Origin: JBBRZF01 sp038236965
GTDB taxonomy: Bacteria > Acidobacteriota > Terriglobia > Terriglobales > Acidobacteriaceae
NCBI GenBank assembly: GCA_038236965.1
Contig: JBBRZF010000181.1
Span: 1-6,887, forward strand
Reading direction: 5' to 3'
DNA length: 6,887 nt
Every line of letters begins with the position of its first letter. Position 1 is the stretch's first letter. The notes under the pieces are model-generated. The model did not search any database. It saw only the letters and a program-made list of their open reading frames with translations, and had not been told where the DNA came from. Below, piece after piece: positions 1 to 5,493 of this stretch. A program made the position numbers and the translations under genes.

Positions 1-19
1 CAACGCCCGCCCTAATTCG
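1..19. repeat. Partial copy of interspersed repeat (19-bp exact match to 324-342)
   Basis: The 19 bases caacgcccgccctaattcg at the window edge recur exactly at 324-342. To the right of the match the two copies differ completely. To the left, this copy runs out of the window. The shared segment therefore looks like the right-hand end of a longer repeat whose body lies outside the window for this copy and at about 246-342 for the other. Without the flanking sequence the element length cannot be confirmed. Confidence 0.55.
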
Positions 20-173
20 CGGGGCTCCCATCTTTCGAATATCCCCCAGGCGCTCACACCTCGAATACATTCACCGCGTAACTGCTCGAGCGCGCCTGAG
101 AACTCGTCGCTCCACCGCCGCCCCCAACGCTCTCTGCAAATCCATCTCCCAACGGCTTCGTATCAGGGCCCCC

Positions 174-212
174 AAAAAACACAAACGGCAGACTGTTCGC
201 ACAGACTGCCGT
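174..212 (-). terminator. Rho-independent terminator, leftward, GNRA-type loop
   Basis: Read on the minus strand, ACGGCAG pairs with CTGCCGT (7 bp), then comes one T/T mismatch, then CTGT pairs with ACAG (4 bp) around a GCGA tetraloop, a GNRA type that stabilises RNA hairpins. The stem is followed directly by TTTGTG and six T residues (179-174). A stem followed by a T-run is the classic intrinsic-terminator layout, and only the minus strand has the T-run. It would end leftward transcripts, most plausibly that of the small lysine-rich gene at 335-457. It also lies inside an open minus-strand frame (54-254), which argues against that frame being a gene. Confidence 0.6.
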
Positions 213-245
213 CTTGCACGTTGAATTGGCTTTGCATTGCGTGGG

Positions 246-342
246 CCCGGACACCCCCGTCCGTGGCGGGCGAGCAAAGCTCGCCTCCGACCCTCGTCAC
301 CAAGGAACCCTTTGTCCTGCCGCCAACGCCCGCCCTAATTCG
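246..342. repeat. Candidate interspersed GC-rich repeat with two hairpins
   Basis: One end (324-342) is duplicated exactly at 1-19. The body contains two adjacent stem-loops. The first is CGGAC/GTCCG around ACCCCC at 248-263, extendable by a CC/GG pair past a bulged T. The second is GGCGAGC/GCTCGCC around an AAA loop at 269-285. Paired GC-rich hairpins outside genes are typical of REP/MITE-like elements. The left boundary is a guess from where the hairpins begin. The element overlaps the last residue and the stop codon of the small gene at 335-457. Its family is not recognised from the sequence alone. Confidence 0.5.
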
Positions 343-457
343 TTCCTTTGCCTATCCGCGGGACGCCTTGATACTCGTCTCGCTTCGCTAGAACGTTCTT
401 CGGTTTCGGTTTCGGCTGCTTCTTCACTTCGCGTTTTCCTGCATTCTTATTTCCCAT
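335..457 (-). CDS. Small lysine-rich conserved-type hypothetical protein (40 aa)
   Basis: The ATG at 457 opens a 40-codon frame ending in TAG at 335. It begins MGNKNAGKREVKK and continues with a PKPKPK stretch, then a less basic C-terminal half (NVLAKRDEYQ, GVPRIGKGTN). The MGNKNA-K-KRE-KK opening resembles small basic hypothetical proteins that I recall from several bacterial phyla, with no known function; this is memory, not a search. No signal peptide or membrane segment is visible. The Shine-Dalgarno is weak (GGGA directly before the ATG). The gene lies between two minus-strand terminators (494-535 upstream, 174-212 downstream), which supports a separate short leftward transcription unit. 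The stop codon and last residue come from the duplicated repeat sequence, so the original C-terminus may have been longer. Lysine-rich chance frames are the main alternative. Confidence 0.55.
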   Translation of the reverse strand: MGNKNAGKREVKKQPKPKPKNVLAKRDEYQGVPRIGKGTN

Positions 458-493
458 GTCCCAAGTCTAACGCCGAACCTCGTTCTTCCAAAT

Positions 494-535
494 GCAAAAC
501 GGCGACGGCCGCGCGTTCCCGCGCAGGCCGTCGCC
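494..535 (-). terminator. Strong rho-independent terminator downstream of the MerR gene
   Basis: GGCGACGGCC (501-510) and GGCCGTCGCC (526-535) form a perfect 10-bp stem. Inside it GCGC pairs with GCGC (511-514 with 521-524), with one bulged A at 525 and a six-base loop. On the minus strand the stem is followed by G, then TTTT (499-496), then a T-rich stretch. It starts 20 bases after the stop of the MerR-type gene, the expected place for that gene's terminator. The hairpin is strong enough that it could also act in the other direction, but the plus side lacks a T-run. Confidence 0.75.
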
Positions 536-555
536 ATCAAACTTTCCGCTGGCCG

Positions 556-1020
556 TTACGCTTGTGGCGAACTCACCAGCAGTGCCCGCAGATTCTCGCA
601 CGCGGACGCCGAGCGATACACCGGACAGTTATAGCAATCGCGCACCATGCCTTCGCTCGCCTGGCAGCACGCCTTGTTCGTCCAGCACGGACTCGTCGAA
701 TCCTTCACCACCGGACAACATTGCTTCTTCTCGTATCCGCAACCGCGAATATCCCAACAGGGAAGCAGCGCCAGCAAATGCCGTATCCCGGCAAAATTCA
801 GCCGAGCCTCGCGCACCAACCGCAAAACCGTCCCAATCCAGAGGTAATCCGACTCCGTGAAATAGCGAGTCCCCTTCGGAGACTTGATGGGGATCAACAG
901 ACCTTCGCGTTCATACAGTCGCAGCAGGTCCACCGAAATATTGAAATGTCGAGCGACTGCACCGATCTTGATTTTTTCGCCGCTGCTCGGCAGAGCAGCC
1001 ATCCTAGGTTGAGTAGACAT
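556..1020 (-). CDS. MerR-family regulator with cysteine-rich two-CW-type C-terminal domain
   Basis: This 154-residue protein is a probable DNA-binding transcription regulator. Residues about 17-85 form a MerR winged helix-turn-helix: KIGAVARHFNIS, then the LRLYEREGLL signature (36-42 region), GTRYF in the wing and the helical LRLVREARLNFAGI segment. Instead of the usual effector domain, residues 88-141 carry ten cysteines (88, 94, 101, 102, 112, 118, 119, 129, 132, 141). Two are in CW pairs (88-89 and 112-113) and a CYNCPVY segment follows. This order (CW, GC, CCP, CW, CC, CxxC-VY) matches the two-CW domain found attached to signalling proteins, where metal, Fe-S or redox sensing is suspected but not established. 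The start is supported by GGAG (1028-1031 on the plus strand) seven bases before the ATG. The gene diverges from ptb, so control of ptb-buk is possible but unproven. MerR membership is confident; the ligand is unknown. Confidence 0.88.
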   Translation of the reverse strand: MSTQPRMAALPSSGEKIKIGAVARHFNISVDLLRLYEREGLLIPIKSPKGTRYFTESDYLWIGTVLRLVREARLNFAGIRHLLALLPCWDIRGCGYEKKQCCPVVKDSTSPCWTNKACCQASEGMVRDCYNCPVYRSASACENLRALLVSSPQA

Positions 1021-1427
1021 GATATGACTCCAGATTTCTTAACCCGCGTCAGCTTTCTTCGCGTTTTTTCGCGGTCTTTAACACAAATTTCGTCGCTTTT
1101 TAGCAGATTTCTTAGCCGTTTTCGGTGCCTTTTTACCAGTCGTCTCCGCTTAAGCATAGGAGAACTTGCCCTGTATCTCGCAATCCTCTATCCAAAACTC
1201 CAGATTCCAGAAATCATGAATTTCGTTGCAATCAAACAGCTTACAAACTCGACTCGTCACATTTCTAGATTACAAAAACCAGAAAGCGCGGGAAATCTCG
1301 CACTACTGAGCGCGATTTCCCACACAATCACACCCCGCAAATAAAACTCCTCCCAGTGACCTGCCGCACAGACACGTAACTCCAACCCTTGCAATACTTA
1401 GCTCGAATTCGCCGTTGCGAGGAACGC
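1021..1427. other. Intergenic region between the MerR gene and ptb
   Basis: About 400 bases, more AT-rich than the flanking genes, separate the two divergent genes. It holds the 32-bp inverted repeat at 1290-1321 and an 11-base direct repeat, cagatttctta, at 1031-1041 and 1104-1114. It also holds a minus-strand frame, interrupted by stops, that is rich in lysine and alanine (1042-1149), preceded in the same frame by a possible 36-codon GTG-started ORF (1150-1260). I found no convincing sigma70-type promoter for ptb or the MerR gene, no tRNA and no riboswitch that I can recognise. Confidence 0.5.
1290..1321. promoter_or_regulatory. 32-bp inverted repeat, possible operator
   Basis: GGGAAATC (1290-1297) and GATTTCCC (1314-1321) are perfect 8-bp inverted arms. 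Inside them CGC pairs with GCG after one mismatch, leaving an 8-base centre (ACTACTGA). It lies about 270 bases from the MerR start and 107 bases before the ptb start. No T-run follows directly on either strand, so it is less likely to be a terminator than a protein-binding dyad or an RNA hairpin. Which regulator would bind it is unknown; the adjacent MerR protein is the obvious candidate. Confidence 0.4.
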
Positions 1428-2363
1428 ATGTCAACCGCCACCTCAATCTTCACCGCCATCAAGAACTTCCAGGAATTACGCCTACGCGCTCAACAACTTG
1501 GCCCCAAGCGCGTCGCCGTCGTCGTAGCCGACGACGAGGTAGCCCTCCACGCCGCCGCCGCCGCCGCCCGCCTAAGTATTGCAATACCAGTACTTATCGG
1601 CGATCGCGCCCGCATCCAGGCCAAACTCCAGGAAATCGGCGAACAAAACATCCCAGCCGAATTCGTCGATGCCCCGAATCCCGCGTCTGCAGCCACTCTT
1701 GCCGCTCAGATGGCCCGCGACGGACAGGTCGACATCCTCCTCAAAGGGCACCTCCGAACCGACGAATTGCTCCGCGCCGTTCTCGATAAGCAGAACGGTT
1801 TGCGCACCGGACGCCTGCTCTCCGACGTGCTTCTTTACGAGGACAAAACCAGCGGAAACACCCGTCTGGTGGGCATTACCGACGGCGGCCTCAACGTCGC
1901 CCCCACCCTCGAACACAAGAAACAGATCGTCGCCAACGCCGTAATCGCCCTGCGCACTCTAGGTTTCACGCGCCCCAAGATCGCAATCATGTCCGCCACC
2001 GAATCCGTCTCCGATTCCGTCCCCTCCACGCTTGATGCTCGCGAACTCACCGTGATGGGCGCCGCCGGAGAATTCGGCGACGCCGAGATTTACGGCCCTC
2101 TCGCCCTCGACAACGCACTACTGCTTTCCGCCGCTAAAGCCAAGGGAATCAACAGTTGCGTCGCCGGTTTCGCCGATTGCCTGGTCGTGCCCAATATCGA
2201 ATCCGGCAATCTGCTCGGCAAAGCCGTCAAATATCTCGGCGGGTCGCAATGCGCCCACGTAGTGGTGGGAGCAAGGGTCCCTATCCTCATTCCCTCACGC
2301 GTCGAAAGCGTAGACGACAAAATTAACTCGGTATCGTTCGGAGTGATTGCCCATGCCGGCTGA
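1428..2363 (+). CDS. ptb: Phosphate butyryltransferase / phosphate acetyltransferase family
   Basis: The 311-residue cytoplasmic enzyme transfers an acyl group between CoA and phosphate (butyryl-CoA + Pi to butyryl-phosphate + CoA, or branched/short-chain equivalents). Family landmarks in order are DILLKG...ELLRAVL (102-119), GLRTGRLLSDV (124-134), TDGGLNVAPTLEHK (151-164), the nucleotide-site-type GPLALDNA (223-230), VPNIESGN (254-261) and VVVGARVPILIPSR (278-291). Length is normal for Ptb, which is about 300 residues. The ATG at 1428 is preferred over an upstream in-frame TTG at 1389 because GAGG lies five bases before it and the family needs no longer N-terminus. The gene overlaps buk by 11 bases, which is the main reason to call it Ptb rather than Pta. 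Exact acyl-chain preference cannot be read from sequence. A run of six GCC-type codons encodes an alanine stretch near residues 42-47. Confidence 0.9.
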   Translation: MSTATSIFTAIKNFQELRLRAQQLGPKRVAVVVADDEVALHAAAAAARLSIAIPVLIGDRARIQAKLQEIGEQNIPAEFVDAPNPASAATLAAQMARDGQVDILLKGHLRTDELLRAVLDKQNGLRTGRLLSDVLLYEDKTSGNTRLVGITDGGLNVAPTLEHKKQIVANAVIALRTLGFTRPKIAIMSATESVSDSVPSTLDARELTVMGAAGEFGDAEIYGPLALDNALLLSAAKAKGINSCVAGFADCLVVPNIESGNLLGKAVKYLGGSQCAHVVVGARVPILIPSRVESVDDKINSVSFGVIAHAG

Positions 2364-3456
2364 AGCGCTCATCCTTGTCGTCAATCCCGGTTCCACGTCT
2401 ACCAAGTTCGCTCTGTATCGCGACGCCGCACCGGTGTTCACCGAAACCTTGCGTCACACCGACGCGGAGCTAGCGCCCTTCAAGGGACGCGCCATCCTCG
2501 AGCAACAGGAGTTTCGCGCTCGTCTGATTCTCGATGCTCTTGCGCACCACGGCTTCGAAGTCACGCAACTCACCGCCGTCGCCGGACGCGGAGGTTTGTT
2601 GCAGCCGTTAGCTAGCGGAACGTATCGCGTGAACGCAGCCATGCTCGACGAACTTCATCGCGTCGAACGCGGAGAGCACGCTTCGAATCTCGGTGCATAC
2701 ATCGCCCACAAAGTCGCACAATCTGCGGGCGTTGACGCCTACGTTGTCGACCCCGTGAGCGTCGATGAATGGCCCGCCCATGCGCGTCTTTCGGGCTCGG
2801 CGTTGCTGGAGCGCCAATGCCTTTCGCATGCGCTCAACACCAAGGCGGTGGCCAAGCGATTCGCGAACGAGCAGCATCGTCCCTATGCCGACCTTCGCCT
2901 GGTGATTGCCCATGTAGGCAGCGGAATCTCCGTCTCCGCGCACCAAGGCGGACGTATGTTGGACGTTACCAACTCGCGTGAAGAAGGCGCATTCTCCACC
3001 GAGCGAGCCGGCACCGTTCCGATGATGAAGCTTGTAGAACTCTGTTTCTCGGGCAAGTACACGGCAAAGCAGGTTGAAACTATGTTGTTCCGAGAAGGCG
3101 GCCTCGCCTCCTATCTCGGAACCAAAGACCTGGTCGAAGTCGAAAATCGCATCGCAGCCGGTGATGAAACTGCCATGCTCGTCTTTCAGGCCATGGTCTA
3201 TCAGATCGCAAAAGAGATTGGCGCAATGGCGACCGTCATTAGCGGCAACGTCGACGCCATCCTGCTCACCGGCGGCATGGCACACTCGCAAAAACTGGTA
3301 GCGGCACTCGGGCAGAGCATTGCCTGGATCGCACCCGTTCATGTCTATCCCGGAGAGGATGAGTTGCAGGCTCTGGCGGAAGGCGTGCTTCGAGTCCTGC
3401 GCGGCCAAGAATCAGCGCATGAATACGGGACGTTGCCCATCGCTGTCACGGACTAA
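2353..3456 (+). CDS. buk: Butyrate kinase
   Basis: This 367-residue ASKHA-fold acyl kinase converts butyryl-phosphate (or a related short or branched acyl-phosphate) + ADP to the carboxylate + ATP, and the reverse. Landmarks are NPGSTSTK (11-18) for phosphate binding, GRGG (78-81), HVGSGISV (187-194) where most family members have HxGGG, FSTERAGTVP (214-223), LTGGMAHS (305-312) in the adenosine site and YPGEDELQALAEG (332-344), the last typical of butyrate rather than acetate kinases. Length fits the family at about 355-370. The ATG at 2353 is chosen over an in-frame TTG at 2347 because GGAG (2340-2343) is nine bases before the ATG but only three before the TTG. It overlaps the end of ptb, so translation is probably coupled. 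With Ptb it forms a substrate-level phosphorylation pair used in butyrate or branched-chain acid metabolism; the direction in this organism is not shown by the window. Confidence 0.93.
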   Translation: MPAEALILVVNPGSTSTKFALYRDAAPVFTETLRHTDAELAPFKGRAILEQQEFRARLILDALAHHGFEVTQLTAVAGRGGLLQPLASGTYRVNAAMLDELHRVERGEHASNLGAYIAHKVAQSAGVDAYVVDPVSVDEWPAHARLSGSALLERQCLSHALNTKAVAKRFANEQHRPYADLRLVIAHVGSGISVSAHQGGRMLDVTNSREEGAFSTERAGTVPMMKLVELCFSGKYTAKQVETMLFREGGLASYLGTKDLVEVENRIAAGDETAMLVFQAMVYQIAKEIGAMATVISGNVDAILLTGGMAHSQKLVAALGQSIAWIAPVHVYPGEDELQALAEGVLRVLRGQESAHEYGTLPIAVTD

Positions 3457-3472
3457 CGGAGCTTGAAAAATC

Positions 3473-3478
3473 GGGAGG
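3473..3478 (+). promoter_or_regulatory. Strong Shine-Dalgarno deciding the start at 3483
   Basis: GGGAGG lies four bases before the ATG at 3483 and one base before an overlapping in-frame GTG at 3480. The spacing favours the ATG. The site lies in a 26-base gap after buk that has no terminator, which suggests co-transcription with ptb-buk. Confidence 0.6.
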
Positions 3479-3482
3479 TGTG

Positions 3483-3884
3483 ATGAAACACGCCGTCGTC
3501 ATCGTCGCGGTACTCGCGCTCACGACAACTTGTTGTGCCCAGATGTCACGATTCCAGGGGACGTGGGACAGCGTCGATTCCTCAAGGCCGGGACCCACTC
3601 GCGTAGTCATCGAAGGCAAGAAAATTCGCTTAATGGGCAACTGCGATTCCAAGCCATGTTATCTCGGCGAAGTGAAAGCTACTCCGATCTTTTCTTTGAC
3701 CGACAAGAAGGTCATCGCCTTGCAAGCCACGAAATCGACCAAACTAGCAGAGACCTTTGTCGAGATCTATCCCGAAAGCGCACAGAATCTCAGAATTTCG
3801 ATCCGTACGAATCCAGCCTTGCCAGCGGGGCGACGAGCCATGACTACAAGCGGGATTTTTCGGAGGACTGCCCCCGCGCCCTAA
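3483..3884 (+). CDS. Small exported protein, GTW/VD-type domain, function unknown
   Basis: The 133-residue product begins with a Sec-type signal peptide: a basic MKH, a hydrophobic core AVVIVAVLALTTT, then CCAQ, with likely cleavage after Ala19. The residues before the cysteines do not make a good lipobox, so a lipoprotein is possible but not favoured. The mature part starts FQGTWDSVD (from 25) and continues with short alternating hydrophobic strands. A CDSKPC pair (Cys54 and Cys59) could form a disulfide in the periplasm. The pattern GTW-x-x-VD ... G-x-C-x4-C-x-x-G ... (S)G-x-F-R-R resembles a family of small secreted beta-rich hypothetical proteins. I recognise the pattern but know no function for it. 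It lies 26 bases after buk on the same strand, yet nothing links it to butyrate metabolism beyond position. The next gene converges on it with one base between the stops. Confidence 0.7.
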   Translation: MKHAVVIVAVLALTTTCCAQMSRFQGTWDSVDSSRPGPTRVVIEGKKIRLMGNCDSKPCYLGEVKATPIFSLTDKKVIALQATKSTKLAETFVEIYPESAQNLRISIRTNPALPAGRRAMTTSGIFRRTAPAP

Positions 3885-3885
3885 G

Positions 3886-4617
3886 CTAGATTGCGAACTC
3901 CGCGATCAGCGGCAGATGGTCGCTTGCGACTAATGCCAGCCGCGTGCGATGCAACCGGAAACTTTCCAGCCGAAGTGCGGCATCGAAATACATATGGTCC
4001 AGGTGCAGAACCGGAAGGATTCCCGGATAACTGCGCATGCGCCACGGGCGCGGTTTCAGCTCGGCGCTGGTAAATTCCACGGACAACATCTGCGTTGCCA
4101 GTCCGCGTGTCCATTCGTTGAAATCGCCGATCACCATCCGGGGTGCCGTCCAATCATTTCGTCCTAGGACTTTCGGTCCGAACAGTGTCTTCGCCTGCGC
4201 GCGCCTCTCCATATAGCCCGTTCCCATGTGCACGCTCATGACGTGCAGCAGCGCTCCCTTGATTCGAATGTCTGTACGAAGACATCCGCGGCGTTCGCGT
4301 TTGGCATGTGTCAGGTCGTAATTCTTCCAGTATTCAATCGGCCAGCGACTCAGCGTCGCGTTGCCATAGCGTCCCGCTTCGTGCGGACGATTCTCACCGA
4401 AGCAGTGGAATTCATATCCAGCCAGTTCGGCGATGTATTGCGATTGGTCGTGTGCGGGAGTATCGCTGGAGACACGCACCACTTCCTGCATGGCGACGAT
4501 GTCTGCATCCATATCGCGCAGCACGCGTGCGATGCGTTCCGGACTTATGCGCCGGTCAAGCCCGCGACACTTGTGGATGTTGTAGGTCGCGACGCGAATT
4601 GTTTTTTTCGCCGGCAC
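3886..4617 (-). CDS. Endonuclease/exonuclease/phosphatase (EEP) family protein, YbhP-like
   Basis: The 243-residue metal-dependent phosphoesterase has all core EEP motifs: ATYNIH (10-15, metal/phosphate Asn13), MQEV with Glu45, GNATLSRWPI (85-94), VHMG with His130, GDFNEW (164-169, Asp165 and Asn167), LDHMYF (206-211) and SDHLPLIAEF (232-241, catalytic Asp-His pair). Length fits the small EEP proteins of the YbhP/sphingomyelinase-like group. No signal peptide or membrane segment is seen, so it should be cytoplasmic. The substrate (nucleic acid, phospholipid or phosphoinositide-like) cannot be fixed from sequence. It starts with GTG directly after the TGA of the LysR gene, in the same frame, with only a poor GGGGG Shine-Dalgarno. 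Expression probably depends on translation of the upstream gene. In E. coli, ybhP sits beside clsB; here a PLD gene is two genes upstream, which suggests a lipid-related role. Confidence 0.85.
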   Translation of the reverse strand: MPAKKTIRVATYNIHKCRGLDRRISPERIARVLRDMDADIVAMQEVVRVSSDTPAHDQSQYIAELAGYEFHCFGENRPHEAGRYGNATLSRWPIEYWKNYDLTHAKRERRGCLRTDIRIKGALLHVMSVHMGTGYMERRAQAKTLFGPKVLGRNDWTAPRMVIGDFNEWTRGLATQMLSVEFTSAELKPRPWRMRSYPGILPVLHLDHMYFDAALRLESFRLHRTRLALVASDHLPLIAEFAI

Positions 4618-5457
4618 TCAGTGCAGCCCCCGCATCAACGTTCCCGCGATCGGCCTGGCTACGGCCGAATATTTTGCTGAAGCCAACAGATGAAGCTTCA
4701 GCGATACCCGGTCCAGCGAACCGACCTGCGCCAATCCCTCCGGTGCGCTTCCGGCCAGCACGGCCAATCCTTGTCCGCCGCGCGCCAGTGCTTCCACCGT
4801 CGATGAATCCGCACACTCGGCCATCACGTTGGCACTTAGCTTTTTGACTGCGAGCCACGCTTCCAGCTTTCTTGATAAAGCGGTCGTCACCAGGAGAGAC
4901 GCGCCATTCATCGACTCCGGGAATCGTGCTTTGAATTTCCGTGCCTCGCCGGGCCTGGCAAAAATACCGACTCCCGTGTTCGCTGTATTCCACGTCTTAC
5001 CTTTGCTGTCGCTTTCGGCCACAGCCAGATCCAGCGCGCCAGTTTTGAACTCCTCGGTAATCGTTTCGCTGTCGGCACTGCGCACGATACAGCGCGTGTT
5101 TTCTCCTGCCAGCAGCGACACCATTTTGCTCGCGAATCCCGACCCTAATCCCTGCATCACCCCGACGCGGACGACCTTCTGCCGCCGCTCGGTGTCGCCT
5201 CTCAGGCAGTTGGCCATCTCGTCTCCCAGAGCATGGATCTCCTCGGCGTAACGTAACGCCGTGCGCCCGGCGTCCGTGAGCACCAGCCGCCGACCGTTGC
5301 GCGCGAACAGCGCTTGCGCGACCTGCTTTTCCAGAAGACGAATCTGTTCGGAGATGGTCGGTTGCGAGATATTCAGTATCTCCGCTGCTCGCGCAATGCT
5401 ACCCTCGCGCGCAACCATGCGGAAGTAAAGCAGATGACGATAGTTAAGACCTTCCAT
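4618..5457 (-). CDS. LysR-family transcriptional regulator, NhaR-like
   Basis: The 279-residue protein opens with a LysR winged helix-turn-helix at about 4-63: LNYRHLLYFRMVAREGSIARAA-type start, then ISQPTISEQIRLLEK in the recognition helix region and LVLTDAGRTAL. The N-terminus with YFRMVAREGSIARAAEIL is closest to NhaR, whose usual start is similar (HLYYF-VA-EGSIARAAE). The rest (about 95-279) is a substrate-binding-type effector domain, somewhat shorter than the usual total of about 300 residues. No nhaA-type antiporter is in the window, so a sodium/pH role cannot be assumed. The ATG at 5457 has no Shine-Dalgarno; a promoter-like pair ends about six bases upstream. It is flanked by a PLD gene upstream (36-base gap) and the EEP gene downstream (stop abutting start). 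Control of those neighbours, or of its own promoter, is the natural guess. Confidence 0.88.
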   Translation of the reverse strand: MEGLNYRHLLYFRMVAREGSIARAAEILNISQPTISEQIRLLEKQVAQALFARNGRRLVLTDAGRTALRYAEEIHALGDEMANCLRGDTERRQKVVRVGVMQGLGSGFASKMVSLLAGENTRCIVRSADSETITEEFKTGALDLAVAESDSKGKTWNTANTGVGIFARPGEARKFKARFPESMNGASLLVTTALSRKLEAWLAVKKLSANVMAECADSSTVEALARGGQGLAVLAGSAPEGLAQVGSLDRVSLKLHLLASAKYSAVARPIAGTLMRGLH

Positions 5458-5463
5458 GAATCA

Positions 5464-5491
5464 ATGCTAATAGGTTTTTACGAATAGTCAA
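5464..5491 (-). promoter_or_regulatory. Putative sigma70-type promoter of the LysR gene
   Basis: On the minus strand TTGACT (5491-5486, five of six matches to TTGACA) is followed after 16 bases by TAGCAT (5469-5464, four of six matches to TATAAT). The -10 box ends six bases before the ATG at 5457, so transcription would start at or within a base or two of the start codon, giving a leaderless mRNA. This fits the lack of a Shine-Dalgarno. The surrounding 36 bases are notably AT-rich. The directly repeated CTATT (14 bases apart) overlaps it and could be part of an operator. Confidence 0.45.
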
Positions 5492-5493
5492 AT

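Noticed and set aside
54..254. 66-codon minus-strand frame (GTG start) with a GGGGG stretch, ending YAVNVFEV
   Set aside because: It starts inside the hairpin repeat, and a strong terminator hairpin with T-run lies in its middle. Third-codon-position composition is unremarkable. It could be the 3' remnant of a secreted-protein gene, but nothing firm supports this.
894..1157. 87-codon minus-strand frame rich in Arg/Lys, overlapping the MerR start
   Set aside because: It overlaps 127 bases of the well-supported MerR gene in another frame and has no good ribosome site. Its basic composition reflects the A-rich spacer read out of frame.
214..1344. 376-codon plus-strand open frame covering the left third
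   Set aside because: It runs antisense through the MerR gene, two terminators and the small lysine-rich gene. Its product is low-complexity and Arg/Ser-rich with no recognisable domain. It is a GC-driven shadow.
1551..1569. GCC trinucleotide run in ptb
   Set aside because: It encodes a short alanine stretch in a helix near the N-terminus. Such runs are common in GC-rich genes and do not change frame when they vary.
2608..3408. 266-codon minus-strand frame antisense to buk
   Set aside because: It is fully antisense to a clear butyrate kinase and has no recognisable domain.
3840..3900. Searched for a bidirectional terminator between the convergent stops
   Set aside because: The stops are one base apart and I found no stem-loop with a T-run on either strand here.
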